Of a stretch of 12,924 nucleotides of DNA, positions 5,220 through 12,182 are shown one piece after another. The first letter of the stretch is position 1, and every line of letters begins with the position of its first letter. This DNA comes from an uncultured Bacillota bacterium (lineage in GTDB: Bacteria; Bacillota; Clostridia; Peptostreptococcales; Anaerovoracaceae). Under the pieces are notes generated by a model. That model searched no databases. It was not told the DNA's origin and saw only the letters and a list, made by a program, of their open reading frames with translations. Position numbers and translations under genes: made by a program. The stretch covers positions 1-12,924 of the forward strand of contig CAMOXP010000023.1 in assembly GCA_946629205.1 (NCBI GenBank), written 5' to 3'.

Positions 5220-7777
5220 AAAACAAGAACACAGCCGGACAGGGAGCAAACGGAAACGCAGATCCGAACGACGCCGTCGAACGGGCGTATCAGGATGTGC
5301 AAAACCTGCGGGAACAGATCGAACGGCTCAAAGCCCAGGCGCAGAAAATCTATGATGCGCCGGCAGAGCCTGCCGACCAGAAGGCGGAACCAGAAGCCAA
5401 GCCTGGCAGGCCTGTTTCCGATGCGCCGAAATCGGCCGCAAAGACCCCTGCGGTCGATCCGGAAGCCGCACGCGCAGCCGAAGAGGCCGTCAGAAAAGCA
5501 GCAGAGAAGGATCGGCGGGAGGGAAGCGAAAACTTCGACCTGAAGCGTCAGGAACGCAATGCTATCATCCAGGACGCGCTCAAGAAAGAGCAGGAAGCTA
5601 AAGAGCGGCTGGAACAAAAGCGTGCTGAAGCGGAAGAAAAGAAGAAAGAACTTCAGGAAGCAGAGCGAAAAGCCGCCAGAATGACGACAAACCTGCGCAA
5701 GGCTGAGATCCAGACGGAACTGAACAGGACGCTCCACGCGCAGGAAGAAAAGCGCGCCCAGCTGAAAAAGAAACGTGAGCAGGAGAAGCAGGAGCGGCTC
5801 AGGCTTGCGATGGAACGGGAGAAGGCGGAACTTCAGAAAAGGGAAGAAGCCCGTCTCGAAAGAGAACGGATCAGACTGGAGAAGGAACACGAGCGAGAGG
5901 TTCGTGCGAAGGAGGCTGCCCGCAGAAAAGAAGAAGCCATTCGCCTCAGAAACGAAGAGCTGAAGGCGAAGAGGGAAATCGAGCGACTGCAGGCACAGGA
6001 GCGTGAAAATCTCAGAAAACAGAAGGAAGAACGGCAGGAAGCCCTCCGGAAGCAGAGGGAAGAACGGCAGGAGGTCCTTCAAAAGCAGAAAGAAGAACGG
6101 CAGGAGATCCGTCGCCAGCGGCGGTTTGCCCGCAAGTCCGCCGAGTTGGGCGGAGGCATCGTCAACGTTCACGGCACAACGATCAAGACAGAGATCAAGC
6201 CCGTGCCGGCCTTCTCTTTAGCGGAATTTTTCGGGCTTTCGAAACAGAGAGAGATCAACGCGGCGCAGACAGAGGAAGAGCGGCAGTACCTGCTGGAAGA
6301 AAACGCGCGGATCCAGGCGGAAGCGAGAGCAACCGCAGCCCAGCTGCGTGAGATCCGCCAGCGCCGGAGAGAAAATACTGCTGTCTATAAAAAGGCAAAG
6401 AGTGTGTTTGAATTCTGCGAACGGAAGAAAGCACCGCTGCTGCTGGCCTTTTCATTGCTGCTTGTGTTCGCGGTAGGTACCGCGGGCCTGTTCAATTATT
6501 TTACGGCCTATGAATATTCCTACGGCGACAAGAAACTGGGGTATGTCAAGAACAAGGACGACGTGCTGCAGATCACGGAGATGGTGCGCGGCGCATTGAC
6601 CGAGGACAAGGATATGGCGGTCGTGCTGGATCCACGTGACGATATCAGTTTCAAGCGGGTATTCACCGGGAACAAGGATATCGTGATCGATTCCCAGGAC
6701 GGCGTTCTCCAGCGCCTGTCCTATTTGGGCGACATTAATGTCAAGGCTTACGGCATGTACGTGGACGGCAGGAAAGTCGGCGCGGTCAAAGGCAAGAAAG
6801 TCGCGGCAAGTGTTCTGGAAGGCATCCAGGACCACTACGCGAATCACGACGAGGGAACGATAGTCAACGAAGCCGTGATCGTTGAGTCCGTAGAGTTCCG
6901 CAAGAGCAACACGCCGCTGAGCGATATCCTGACGAGAGACGCCATGGTGAAAAAGCTCTGTACAGATACGGAGAAAGAGGTCGTCCACACGGTGGAACGG
7001 GGAGATACGCTGGACAGCATTTCAGAAAACTACAACGTTCCAAAGGAGCAGATCATCGCGGAAAACGACATCCCGGATGATGGACAGCTCAAGGTGGGAA
7101 GTACGATTATCATGAAGGAGGTCGGGCCGCTGCTGACGGTCAGAATCACCGAGACCCGGACCCATAAGGAGAAAACCGCGTATAAAACGATCAAGAAGGC
7201 CGATGACGAGATGTACGAAGGAGATACGGAAGTCTCCCGCAAAGGCAAGAAAGGCAAAAGCCTGGTCGTCGATAAGACCGTCTCTGTCAACGGAGAAATC
7301 ATAGAAACGCATAACCTGAAAAACGAAACAGTAAAGAAACCGGTCAATAAGATCATCCTGGTCGGAACCAAAGAGCGGCCGCCGACAACAGGAACAGGCA
7401 CATTCATTTGGCCGGCCTATGACGGGACCTATACGGTCACGTCTGAATTCAAGTGGCGCTGGGGCAGACAGCACCAGGGAATCGACATGGGCTGTCGGAC
7501 CGGCAACGACGTACTGGCAGCAGATGGCGGCACCGTCATCCACGCAGGACCAATGGGCGGCTACGGCAACCTGGTCATCATCGACCACGAAAACGGCATC
7601 GAAACGTATTATGCGCACAACAGCGCGATCCTGGTAAGCCGCGGCGACAGAGTGTTCCAGGGGCAGCACATCGCGGAAGCGGGGAACACAGGGAACAGTT
7701 TCGGAAGCCACATCCACTTCGGGGTCAAGGATAACGGCACATTCCAGAATCCGAGGAATTACCTGCCGGCGAGATAG
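5165..7777 (+). CDS. Membrane-anchored M23 peptidoglycan endopeptidase with long coiled coil, LysM and G5-like domains
   Basis: M23 enzymes are zinc endopeptidases that cut peptide cross-links in peptidoglycan. From the ATG at 5165 the protein has 870 residues: a low-complexity A/P/E/N-rich start, a highly charged E/K/R/Q coiled-coil region (about 103-405, interrupted around 322-365 by a non-helical stretch), one transmembrane helix (about 423-449), a beta-rich linker, a LysM module (about 606-650, HTVERGDTLDSISENYNVP), a G5-like domain (about 654-735) and a C-terminal M23 domain with H770 and D774 in HQGID, H818 in YAHN, and H849 and H851 in HIHFG. All zinc and catalytic residues appear intact. 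With no signal peptide before the coiled coil, positive residues before the helix (CERKKA) and an enzyme that must act outside, the coiled coil is inferred to be cytoplasmic. It lies between a primosome gene and divIC, which suggests a role in growth or division. An upstream ATG at 5114 would add 17 residues. Confidence 0.88.
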   Translation: MPQGNNPADDKRTAENRIENKNTAGQGANGNADPNDAVERAYQDVQNLREQIERLKAQAQKIYDAPAEPADQKAEPEAKPGRPVSDAPKSAAKTPAVDPEAARAAEEAVRKAAEKDRREGSENFDLKRQERNAIIQDALKKEQEAKERLEQKRAEAEEKKKELQEAERKAARMTTNLRKAEIQTELNRTLHAQEEKRAQLKKKREQEKQERLRLAMEREKAELQKREEARLERERIRLEKEHEREVRAKEAARRKEEAIRLRNEELKAKREIERLQAQERENLRKQKEERQEALRKQREERQEVLQKQKEERQEIRRQRRFARKSAELGGGIVNVHGTTIKTEIKPVPAFSLAEFFGLSKQREINAAQTEEERQYLLEENARIQAEARATAAQLREIRQRRRENTAVYKKAKSVFEFCERKKAPLLLAFSLLLVFAVGTAGLFNYFTAYEYSYGDKKLGYVKNKDDVLQITEMVRGALTEDKDMAVVLDPRDDISFKRVFTGNKDIVIDSQDGVLQRLSYLGDINVKAYGMYVDGRKVGAVKGKKVAASVLEGIQDHYANHDEGTIVNEAVIVESVEFRKSNTPLSDILTRDAMVKKLCTDTEKEVVHTVERGDTLDSISENYNVPKEQIIAENDIPDDGQLKVGSTIIMKEVGPLLTVRITETRTHKEKTAYKTIKKADDEMYEGDTEVSRKGKKGKSLVVDKTVSVNGEIIETHNLKNETVKKPVNKIILVGTKERPPTTGTGTFIWPAYDGTYTVTSEFKWRWGRQHQGIDMGCRTGNDVLAADGGTVIHAGPMGGYGNLVIIDHENGIETYYAHNSAILVSRGDRVFQGQHIAEAGNTGNSFGSHIHFGVKDNGTFQNPRNYLPAR
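6014..6112 (+). repeat. Three 33-base tandem repeats encoding 11-residue coiled-coil units
   Basis: Units at 6014-6046, 6047-6079 and 6080-6112 encode RKQKEERQEAL, RKQREERQEVL and QKQKEERQEIR. They are in frame with the M23 gene (residues 284-316). An 11-residue period fits a hendecad coiled coil, which has less supercoil than a heptad one. Sequence between units has diverged at several wobble positions, so the expansion is not brand new. Confidence 0.9.
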
Positions 7778-7790
7778 AGGGGGAACATAA

Positions 7791-8273
7791 ATGGCGAGAA
7801 AGAGAAGAAGCAAACAATTCAAAAGAAGCAGCCGCGTCATCGATATGGATGCAGCCAGACAGCAGCGACTTGAAAAACGACAGAAAGAGCAGATCGAGGT
7901 CCCGCAGGAACAGACAACCACAGATGAACGTAAGATGAGAAGAGTGCGCGCCCTCAGAAGGAAGCAGGGCAGGAAGAGACTGATCGTCTTCGTAGCAGCA
8001 GCGATTCTGATTGTCGTCCTGGGCGTGTCTGTATTCGACATCCTCAAGCTCAAAGCAGAGGAGCATGAGGCCCTGAAGCAGCAGGAGCAGCTCAAGGCTC
8101 AGCAGGAACAGCTTAAGGAAGACCTGAAAGAAGCAGACAAAGAACAGAACATAGAGGATCAGGCGCGGGAAAAACTCAAGCTGACAAAGCCGGGCGAGAT
8201 CGTATACATTCCCGATTCGGAAGAGCCTGATGATGTAGGGACCGAGAAGCAAGACACGGAGGACCAGGAGTAA
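7791..8273 (+). CDS. divIC: Septum formation initiator (DivIC/FtsL family)
   Basis: These bitopic proteins join FtsL and DivIB/FtsQ in the divisome and help activate septal peptidoglycan synthesis. The 160-residue protein has a very basic cytoplasmic N-terminus (about 1-63), one transmembrane helix (about 64-83, LIVFVAAAILIVVLGVSVF) and an extracellular coiled coil rich in Q, E and K (about 88-125). The conserved DivIC-type ending is IEDQAREKLKLTKPGEIVYIP (about 126-146), followed by an acidic tail. The N-terminal segment is longer than the short one typical of B. subtilis DivIC. AGGGGG at 7778-7783 supports the start, 13 bases after the M23 gene. Its stop overlaps the rsmA start as TAATG, implying translational coupling. 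FtsL and DivIC are hard to tell apart, so the symbol is the likelier of the two. Confidence 0.85.
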   Translation: MARKRRSKQFKRSSRVIDMDAARQQRLEKRQKEQIEVPQEQTTTDERKMRRVRALRRKQGRKRLIVFVAAAILIVVLGVSVFDILKLKAEEHEALKQQEQLKAQQEQLKEDLKEADKEQNIEDQAREKLKLTKPGEIVYIPDSEEPDDVGTEKQDTEDQE

Positions 8274-9142
8274 TGGATCTTTCGTCACCGGCAGTTGTAA
8301 ACAGGATCCGCGACAGATTTGATCTGAAGCCTTCAAAGAGTCTCGGACAGAACTTCATCACGGACGGGAACATCGTCAGCAAGATCGTAGACGGCGCAGG
8401 GATCACAGGAGAGGATCTGGTCATAGAGATCGGTCCCGGCATCGGCGTCCTGACGTCTGCCCTGGCGGAGCGCGCCGCCTTTGTTGCAGCGGTCGAACTC
8501 GACAAGCGCCTCATCCCCGTGCTCGAAGAGACCCTGATGGAATACAGCAATGTGCGTGTGATCAACGCGGACATACTGAAGACAGATCTGCAGCAGTTGG
8601 TGCGCACGTGTCGTGAGGAGGGACTGTTTTCCGGAAAGGTCCGTGTAATCGGAAACCTTCCATATTATATAACGACACCGATCATCATGAAGCTTTTGGA
8701 GGAGCAGGTGCCTGCTGACAGCATCACTGTGATGATGCAGAAGGAGGTTGCTGACCGCATCCGGTCAGCGCCGGGAAGCCGGACCTATGGAGCGATTTCC
8801 GTCGCAGTGCAGTATTACTGCCATGTGGAGAAAGTCACGGACGTTCCTAAGGAGGCCTTCGTACCAAGACCGAAGGTTGCTTCGACCGTCCTGAATCTGA
8901 AGCCTTTGGAAGAAAGGATAGAAGTTGCTGATGAGAAGATGTTCATTCGCTGTGTCAAGGCAGGATTCGCGCAGAGGAGAAAAACCCTTCTGAACTCCCT
9001 TGCCGCAGGAGGAGGAATGGACAAAGACCACGTTAGAAAAATACTCGAGGCCGCGGACATTGACCCCGGCAGAAGAGCAGAGACACTTACAGTAGAAGAA
9101 TTCGGCAGAATAGCAAACGGTATTTCCAATGAGCAAGATTAA
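8273..9142 (+). CDS. rsmA: 16S rRNA (adenine(1518)-N6/adenine(1519)-N6)-dimethyltransferase
   Basis: RsmA (KsgA) dimethylates two adjacent adenines in the helix 45 loop of 16S rRNA late in small-subunit assembly; loss gives kasugamycin resistance. The 289-residue protein has the family start motif SLGQNF (23-28), the SAM-binding motif EIGPGIGVLT (52-61), the acidic ribose-binding residue in VELDK (E75), D100 in NADIL, and the catalytic motif NLPYYI (128-133). The C-terminal helical domain has FVPRPKVAST and QRRKTLLNSL, typical of the family. Length is normal. The start overlaps the divIC stop (TAATG), with GGAGG at 8258-8262 upstream. The 3' end overlaps the next gene by 14 bases. Confidence 0.97.
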   Translation: MDLSSPAVVNRIRDRFDLKPSKSLGQNFITDGNIVSKIVDGAGITGEDLVIEIGPGIGVLTSALAERAAFVAAVELDKRLIPVLEETLMEYSNVRVINADILKTDLQQLVRTCREEGLFSGKVRVIGNLPYYITTPIIMKLLEEQVPADSITVMMQKEVADRIRSAPGSRTYGAISVAVQYYCHVEKVTDVPKEAFVPRPKVASTVLNLKPLEERIEVADEKMFIRCVKAGFAQRRKTLLNSLAAGGGMDKDHVRKILEAADIDPGRRAETLTVEEFGRIANGISNEQD

Positions 9143-11114
9143 AGAATTCCTTAAAAAGATAAAGAGAAACCACGTACTGGTGCTGTTTATCATGGCAGTT
9201 GTCATCGACTATATCATCGAAGCGCTGGGACGCCTGTCGCCGCTGTTGGCGCTGCAGTTTTTCGCAGAGCATCCGGTCATCACCTTCTGCAACGTGATGC
9301 TGATCATGGCGGTGCTGTCGCTGTCGCTTCTGTTCCGCAGGAGGGTCTTTGCAGCCAGCATGCTTTCGCTTTTGTGGCTTGCCGTCGGGATCATCAACGG
9401 CATCATCCTGACGAACCGAATGACGCCGTTCAACGTCAAGGACCTGTCAACGCTGAGCGAGGCGCAGTCGATCATCACGAACTACTTTTCTGTCAAGAGT
9501 CTGATTTTAATCGCCGTTGGCGCAGCGCTGTTCGTACTGCTGGTCATCATCCTGTTCCGCAAGACGCCGCGGTACGAAGGCAAGTTGGATTACAGGAAGA
9601 CGGTCGCAGCCATTCTCATCATCATCCTTGTTGCCTTTGGTTCTATCACCGGCGGCATGAGGATGGGCGTTCTGGATACATTTTTCCCAAGTTTGCCGTA
9701 TGCATACAGAGACAACGGCGTTCCCTACTCCTTTATGATCACCTGGGTGAAGACCGGTATCGATAAGCCAAGGGGATACTCTGAAGAGATGATGAAGGGG
9801 ATCTTCACCGGCGGCGAACTCGGTAAAGATGGTATCTATACACCTGATAAGGACGATAAGGAAAAGCCTTCGAAGAAGCCGAACATCCTGTTCCTGCAGC
9901 TGGAGTCCTTCATAGACCCGACCATCGCCAAGAATGTGGAATACTCAAAGGACCCGATTCCGTATTACAGGAAACTGCTGAAGGAATGTTCCTCCGGCTA
10001 CCTGACCGTTCCGGCCGTCGGCGCGGGCACAGCCAATGTCGAGTTTGAAGCGATGACCGGTATCAGCGCCAGGTTCTTCGGACCGGGCGAATATCCATAC
10101 AAAAGCATCCTGACCAAGACCACCTGCGAGAGTGCACCTTACGATCTGCGGCAGGTCGGCTACTCTTCCCACGCGATCCACAATCACAGAGGCGCCTTCT
10201 ATAACAGGAACACCGTGTTCAGAAATCTGGGATTCGATACATTTACCTGTTTGGAGTACATGAACAATGTGGTCAAGACACCGAAGAACTGGGCAAAGGA
10301 TACGATTCTGACAGAAAACATCATCGACGCGCTGAACAGCACCGAAGGCCCGGACTACATCTATACGATCTCTGTACAGGGTCACGGCAAGTACCCGAAA
10401 GAGCAGGTCATCGAGGACCCGGTGATCGAGGTGACGAAGGCCCCGGATGAAGAGACAAAATGGAGTTATGAATATTACGCAAACCAAGTTTACGAAATGG
10501 ATCTCTTCGTGAAGGAGCTGACCGACGCACTGGAAGACTTCGATGAGGACATCGTTGTCGTGATGTACGGCGATCACCTGCCGGCTCTGGACATGACGGC
10601 AGAGAATCTGACCACCGGGGATCTGTACAAGACCCAGTACGTGGTCTGGAGCAATTTCGGACTTAAGAAACAGGATGAAAATGTGCACGCCTATGAGATC
10701 ACCTCGCACCTGCTGAAGCGGTTCGGCATTTCGGCAGGCCTTCTGACCAAGTACCATCAGAATTACGAGGACGACCCGCACTATCTGGAAGGACTCGAAG
10801 CCCTGTCCTATGATATGCTCTACGGCAAAAGCTATATATATGGCGGTTCGAAGCCCTTCGTACCGACAGAGCTGAAGATGGGCATCCGGGACATCAAGAT
10901 CGACAGCATCGTCAAGATCGGCGATAAATATTATATCAAAGGACAGAATTTCACAGAGTACAGCAAGATCTCCCTGGACGGAGAAGTGCTGAAGACAGTC
11001 TACCTGGGACCGACGATCCTGGCGCTCAACGAGGAAGTGGATCCGGCACGGGCTTCTGAGATGAAGGTCAGTCAGGTAGAGAAGAACAAGGAAATCCTCA
11101 GTACGACGGAGTAA
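9129..11114 (+). CDS. LtaS-like membrane sulfatase-fold phosphoglycerol transferase
   Basis: LtaS-family enzymes build polyglycerol-phosphate polymers (lipoteichoic acid) outside the membrane from phosphatidylglycerol. About five N-terminal transmembrane helices (roughly 15-32, 50-69, 74-94, 123-143, 157-175) precede an extracellular alkaline-phosphatase-type domain (about 250-570). Expected metal and catalytic residues are visible: E259 in LQLESF, the nucleophile T301 in GAGTANVEFEAMTG, H419 in VQGHG, and D482-H483 in YGDHLPAL. Residues about 585-661 form an extra C-terminal beta-rich segment with GQNFTEYSKISLDGEVL, resembling an IPT/TIG-type fold. The start ATG lies within the end of rsmA with no clear ribosome binding site, so translation is probably coupled. 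The polymer made (lipoteichoic acid, another glycerol-phosphate polymer, or a modification of another glycan) cannot be fixed from sequence. Confidence 0.88.
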   Translation: MSKIKEFLKKIKRNHVLVLFIMAVVIDYIIEALGRLSPLLALQFFAEHPVITFCNVMLIMAVLSLSLLFRRRVFAASMLSLLWLAVGIINGIILTNRMTPFNVKDLSTLSEAQSIITNYFSVKSLILIAVGAALFVLLVIILFRKTPRYEGKLDYRKTVAAILIIILVAFGSITGGMRMGVLDTFFPSLPYAYRDNGVPYSFMITWVKTGIDKPRGYSEEMMKGIFTGGELGKDGIYTPDKDDKEKPSKKPNILFLQLESFIDPTIAKNVEYSKDPIPYYRKLLKECSSGYLTVPAVGAGTANVEFEAMTGISARFFGPGEYPYKSILTKTTCESAPYDLRQVGYSSHAIHNHRGAFYNRNTVFRNLGFDTFTCLEYMNNVVKTPKNWAKDTILTENIIDALNSTEGPDYIYTISVQGHGKYPKEQVIEDPVIEVTKAPDEETKWSYEYYANQVYEMDLFVKELTDALEDFDEDIVVVMYGDHLPALDMTAENLTTGDLYKTQYVVWSNFGLKKQDENVHAYEITSHLLKRFGISAGLLTKYHQNYEDDPHYLEGLEALSYDMLYGKSYIYGGSKPFVPTELKMGIRDIKIDSIVKIGDKYYIKGQNFTEYSKISLDGEVLKTVYLGPTILALNEEVDPARASEMKVSQVEKNKEILSTTE

Positions 11115-11123
11115 GGAGAACCG

Positions 11124-11684
11124 ATGGGAAAGGTTGAAAAAGTGCCGCAGCTGGAAACAGACCGGCTGATACTGAGAATGTGGAGCAAGAAGGACGCAGC
11201 AGCGCTCTATGATTACGCGAGGGACCCGGATGTAGGACCCAACGCGGGCTGGAAACCCCACGCCAATGTGGGGGAATCCCGGCTGATCATCGACCAGTTG
11301 TTCCGGCGCAATATGACCTGGGCCATCGTCGAGAAGGCGACAGGAGTGGTCGTCGGAAGCATCGGTTTCGAGCCGGACAAATACCGCCCCGGAATCGACA
11401 GCAAGGAGATGGGTTATTCCTTGGCCAAATCCCGCTGGGGCAAAGGCTATATGACGGAGGCTGCCCGGCGCCTGGTCCGGTACGCGTTCGAAGAACTCGG
11501 ACTTGTCATCCTGATGATCCGGACAAGCGAGACGAATATCCGGAGCCAGCGCGTCATCGAGAAATGCGGCTTTACATATGAAGGGACGCTGCGCCGCGCC
11601 TACAGAACCTACGATGGAGGCAACCGCGAAGTCCGGTGTTACTCCATGCTGCGTGAGGAATACGAAAACCTTTATCTTGAATGA
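11124..11684 (+). CDS. GNAT acetyltransferase, RimJ/RimL type
   Basis: GNAT enzymes of this type transfer acetyl from acetyl-CoA to an amine, often the N-terminus of a ribosomal protein, but also small molecules. The 186-residue protein opens with ETDRLILRMWSKKDA (11-25), the common RimJ/RimL start. The acetyl-CoA pyrophosphate-binding loop is SRWGKGYMTEA (103-113). It continues with TSETNIRSQRVIEKCGFTYEGTLRRAY (134-160), the usual motif B region, and NREVRCYSMLREEY near the end. AAGGAG at 11113-11118, overlapping the previous stop codon, gives a good start. The substrate is unknown. The next gene acts on tRNA, so a translation-linked target is possible but not shown. Confidence 0.88.
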   Translation: MGKVEKVPQLETDRLILRMWSKKDAAALYDYARDPDVGPNAGWKPHANVGESRLIIDQLFRRNMTWAIVEKATGVVVGSIGFEPDKYRPGIDSKEMGYSLAKSRWGKGYMTEAARRLVRYAFEELGLVILMIRTSETNIRSQRVIEKCGFTYEGTLRRAYRTYDGGNREVRCYSMLREEYENLYLE

Positions 11685-11705
11685 CCTGTGGAAGTGTGGT
11701 AACAT
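11677..11705 (+). promoter_or_regulatory. Possible promoter for tadA at the end of the acetyltransferase gene
   Basis: TTGAAT at 11677-11682 and TAACAT at 11700-11705 are separated by 17 bases, and TGG directly before the -10 gives an extended -10 pattern. The -10 box itself matches the consensus at only four of six positions. Transcription would begin near 11712, about four bases before the tadA ATG, which would make a nearly leaderless mRNA. Confidence 0.3.
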
Positions 11706-11715
11706 TACAAAGCGT

Positions 11716-12177
11716 ATGGGAAAAAATATAGAAGAGTATATGCAGGAAGCCCTGAAAGAAGCGAAGGCGGCGGCCGCGGAGGGAGAAGTCCCCATCGGTG
11801 CCGTGATCGTACGCGGCGGCGAGATCATCGCCAGAGCGCATAACAGGACCGAGCAGGCCAAGGATCCGACCGCCCATGCGGAGATCCTGGCGATACGCGA
11901 AGCAGCGGCCCGCCTCGGAGGGTGGCGGCTCCCCGGATGCAGCATGTATGTGACCGTTGAGCCCTGCAGCATGTGCGCCGGAGCAATTGTCTGGTCGCGG
12001 ATCGAGCGGCTGTACATCGGCGCCATGGATCCGAAGGCCGGGGCGTGCGGATCGCTGTACAACATCCCCTGCGACAGCAGGCTCAACCATAACGTAGAAA
12101 TAGAAACAGGATTGATGGGCGAAGAATGCTCACGCCTGATGAAAGATTTTTTCAGGAAACTGAGAACGGAGGAATGA
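11716..12177 (+). CDS. tadA: tRNA adenosine(34) deaminase
   Basis: TadA deaminates adenosine 34 to inosine in tRNA-Arg(ACG), enabling decoding of CGU, CGC and CGA. The 153-residue protein has the cytidine-deaminase-fold signatures: EEYMQEALKEAKAA at the start, GEVPIGAVIV (23-32), AHNRTE with N43, the zinc and proton-shuttle motif TAHAE with H54 and E56, and PCSMCAGA with C84 and C87. GAMDPKAGACGSLYNI (102-117) is typical of the family. Length is normal. The ATG at 11716 aligns with known N-termini; the frame stays open upstream to 11578 inside the acetyltransferase gene, but that extension is not TadA-like. No good ribosome binding site is visible, and the gap from the previous gene is 31 bases. 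Confidence 0.95.
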   Translation: MGKNIEEYMQEALKEAKAAAAEGEVPIGAVIVRGGEIIARAHNRTEQAKDPTAHAEILAIREAAARLGGWRLPGCSMYVTVEPCSMCAGAIVWSRIERLYIGAMDPKAGACGSLYNIPCDSRLNHNVEIETGLMGEECSRLMKDFFRKLRTEE

Positions 12178-12182
12178 CAGTA

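Noticed and set aside
5220..5300. Continuation of the DnaD-like frame past its stop, to test whether an AAA+ domain was cut off by a point mutation
   Set aside because: The frame after the TAG gives an R/K/S-rich string with no ATPase features, so a simple nonsense mutation in an intact loader is not the explanation.
5093..6172. A long minus-strand open frame rich in L and F opposite the M23 coiled coil
   Set aside because: It is the complement of GAA, GAG and AAG codons, which read as TTC, CTC and CTT, so phenylalanine and leucine dominate. It is a shadow of the coiled-coil region and not a membrane protein.
7022..8095. A minus-strand open frame of about 357 codons opposite the M23 and divIC genes
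   Set aside because: It is antisense to two well-supported genes, spans their junction, and shows no known motif.
11578..11715. Upstream extension of the tadA frame into the acetyltransferase gene
   Set aside because: The added 46 residues are not TadA-like and overlap the end of a well-supported gene in another frame.
9945..12086. A long open frame (over 700 codons) on the minus strand opposite the LtaS-like, acetyltransferase and tadA genes
   Set aside because: It lies antisense to three clearly recognised genes, its product has no recognisable motif, and it is rich in H, R, L and D in the way that reverse reading of GC-rich codons produces.
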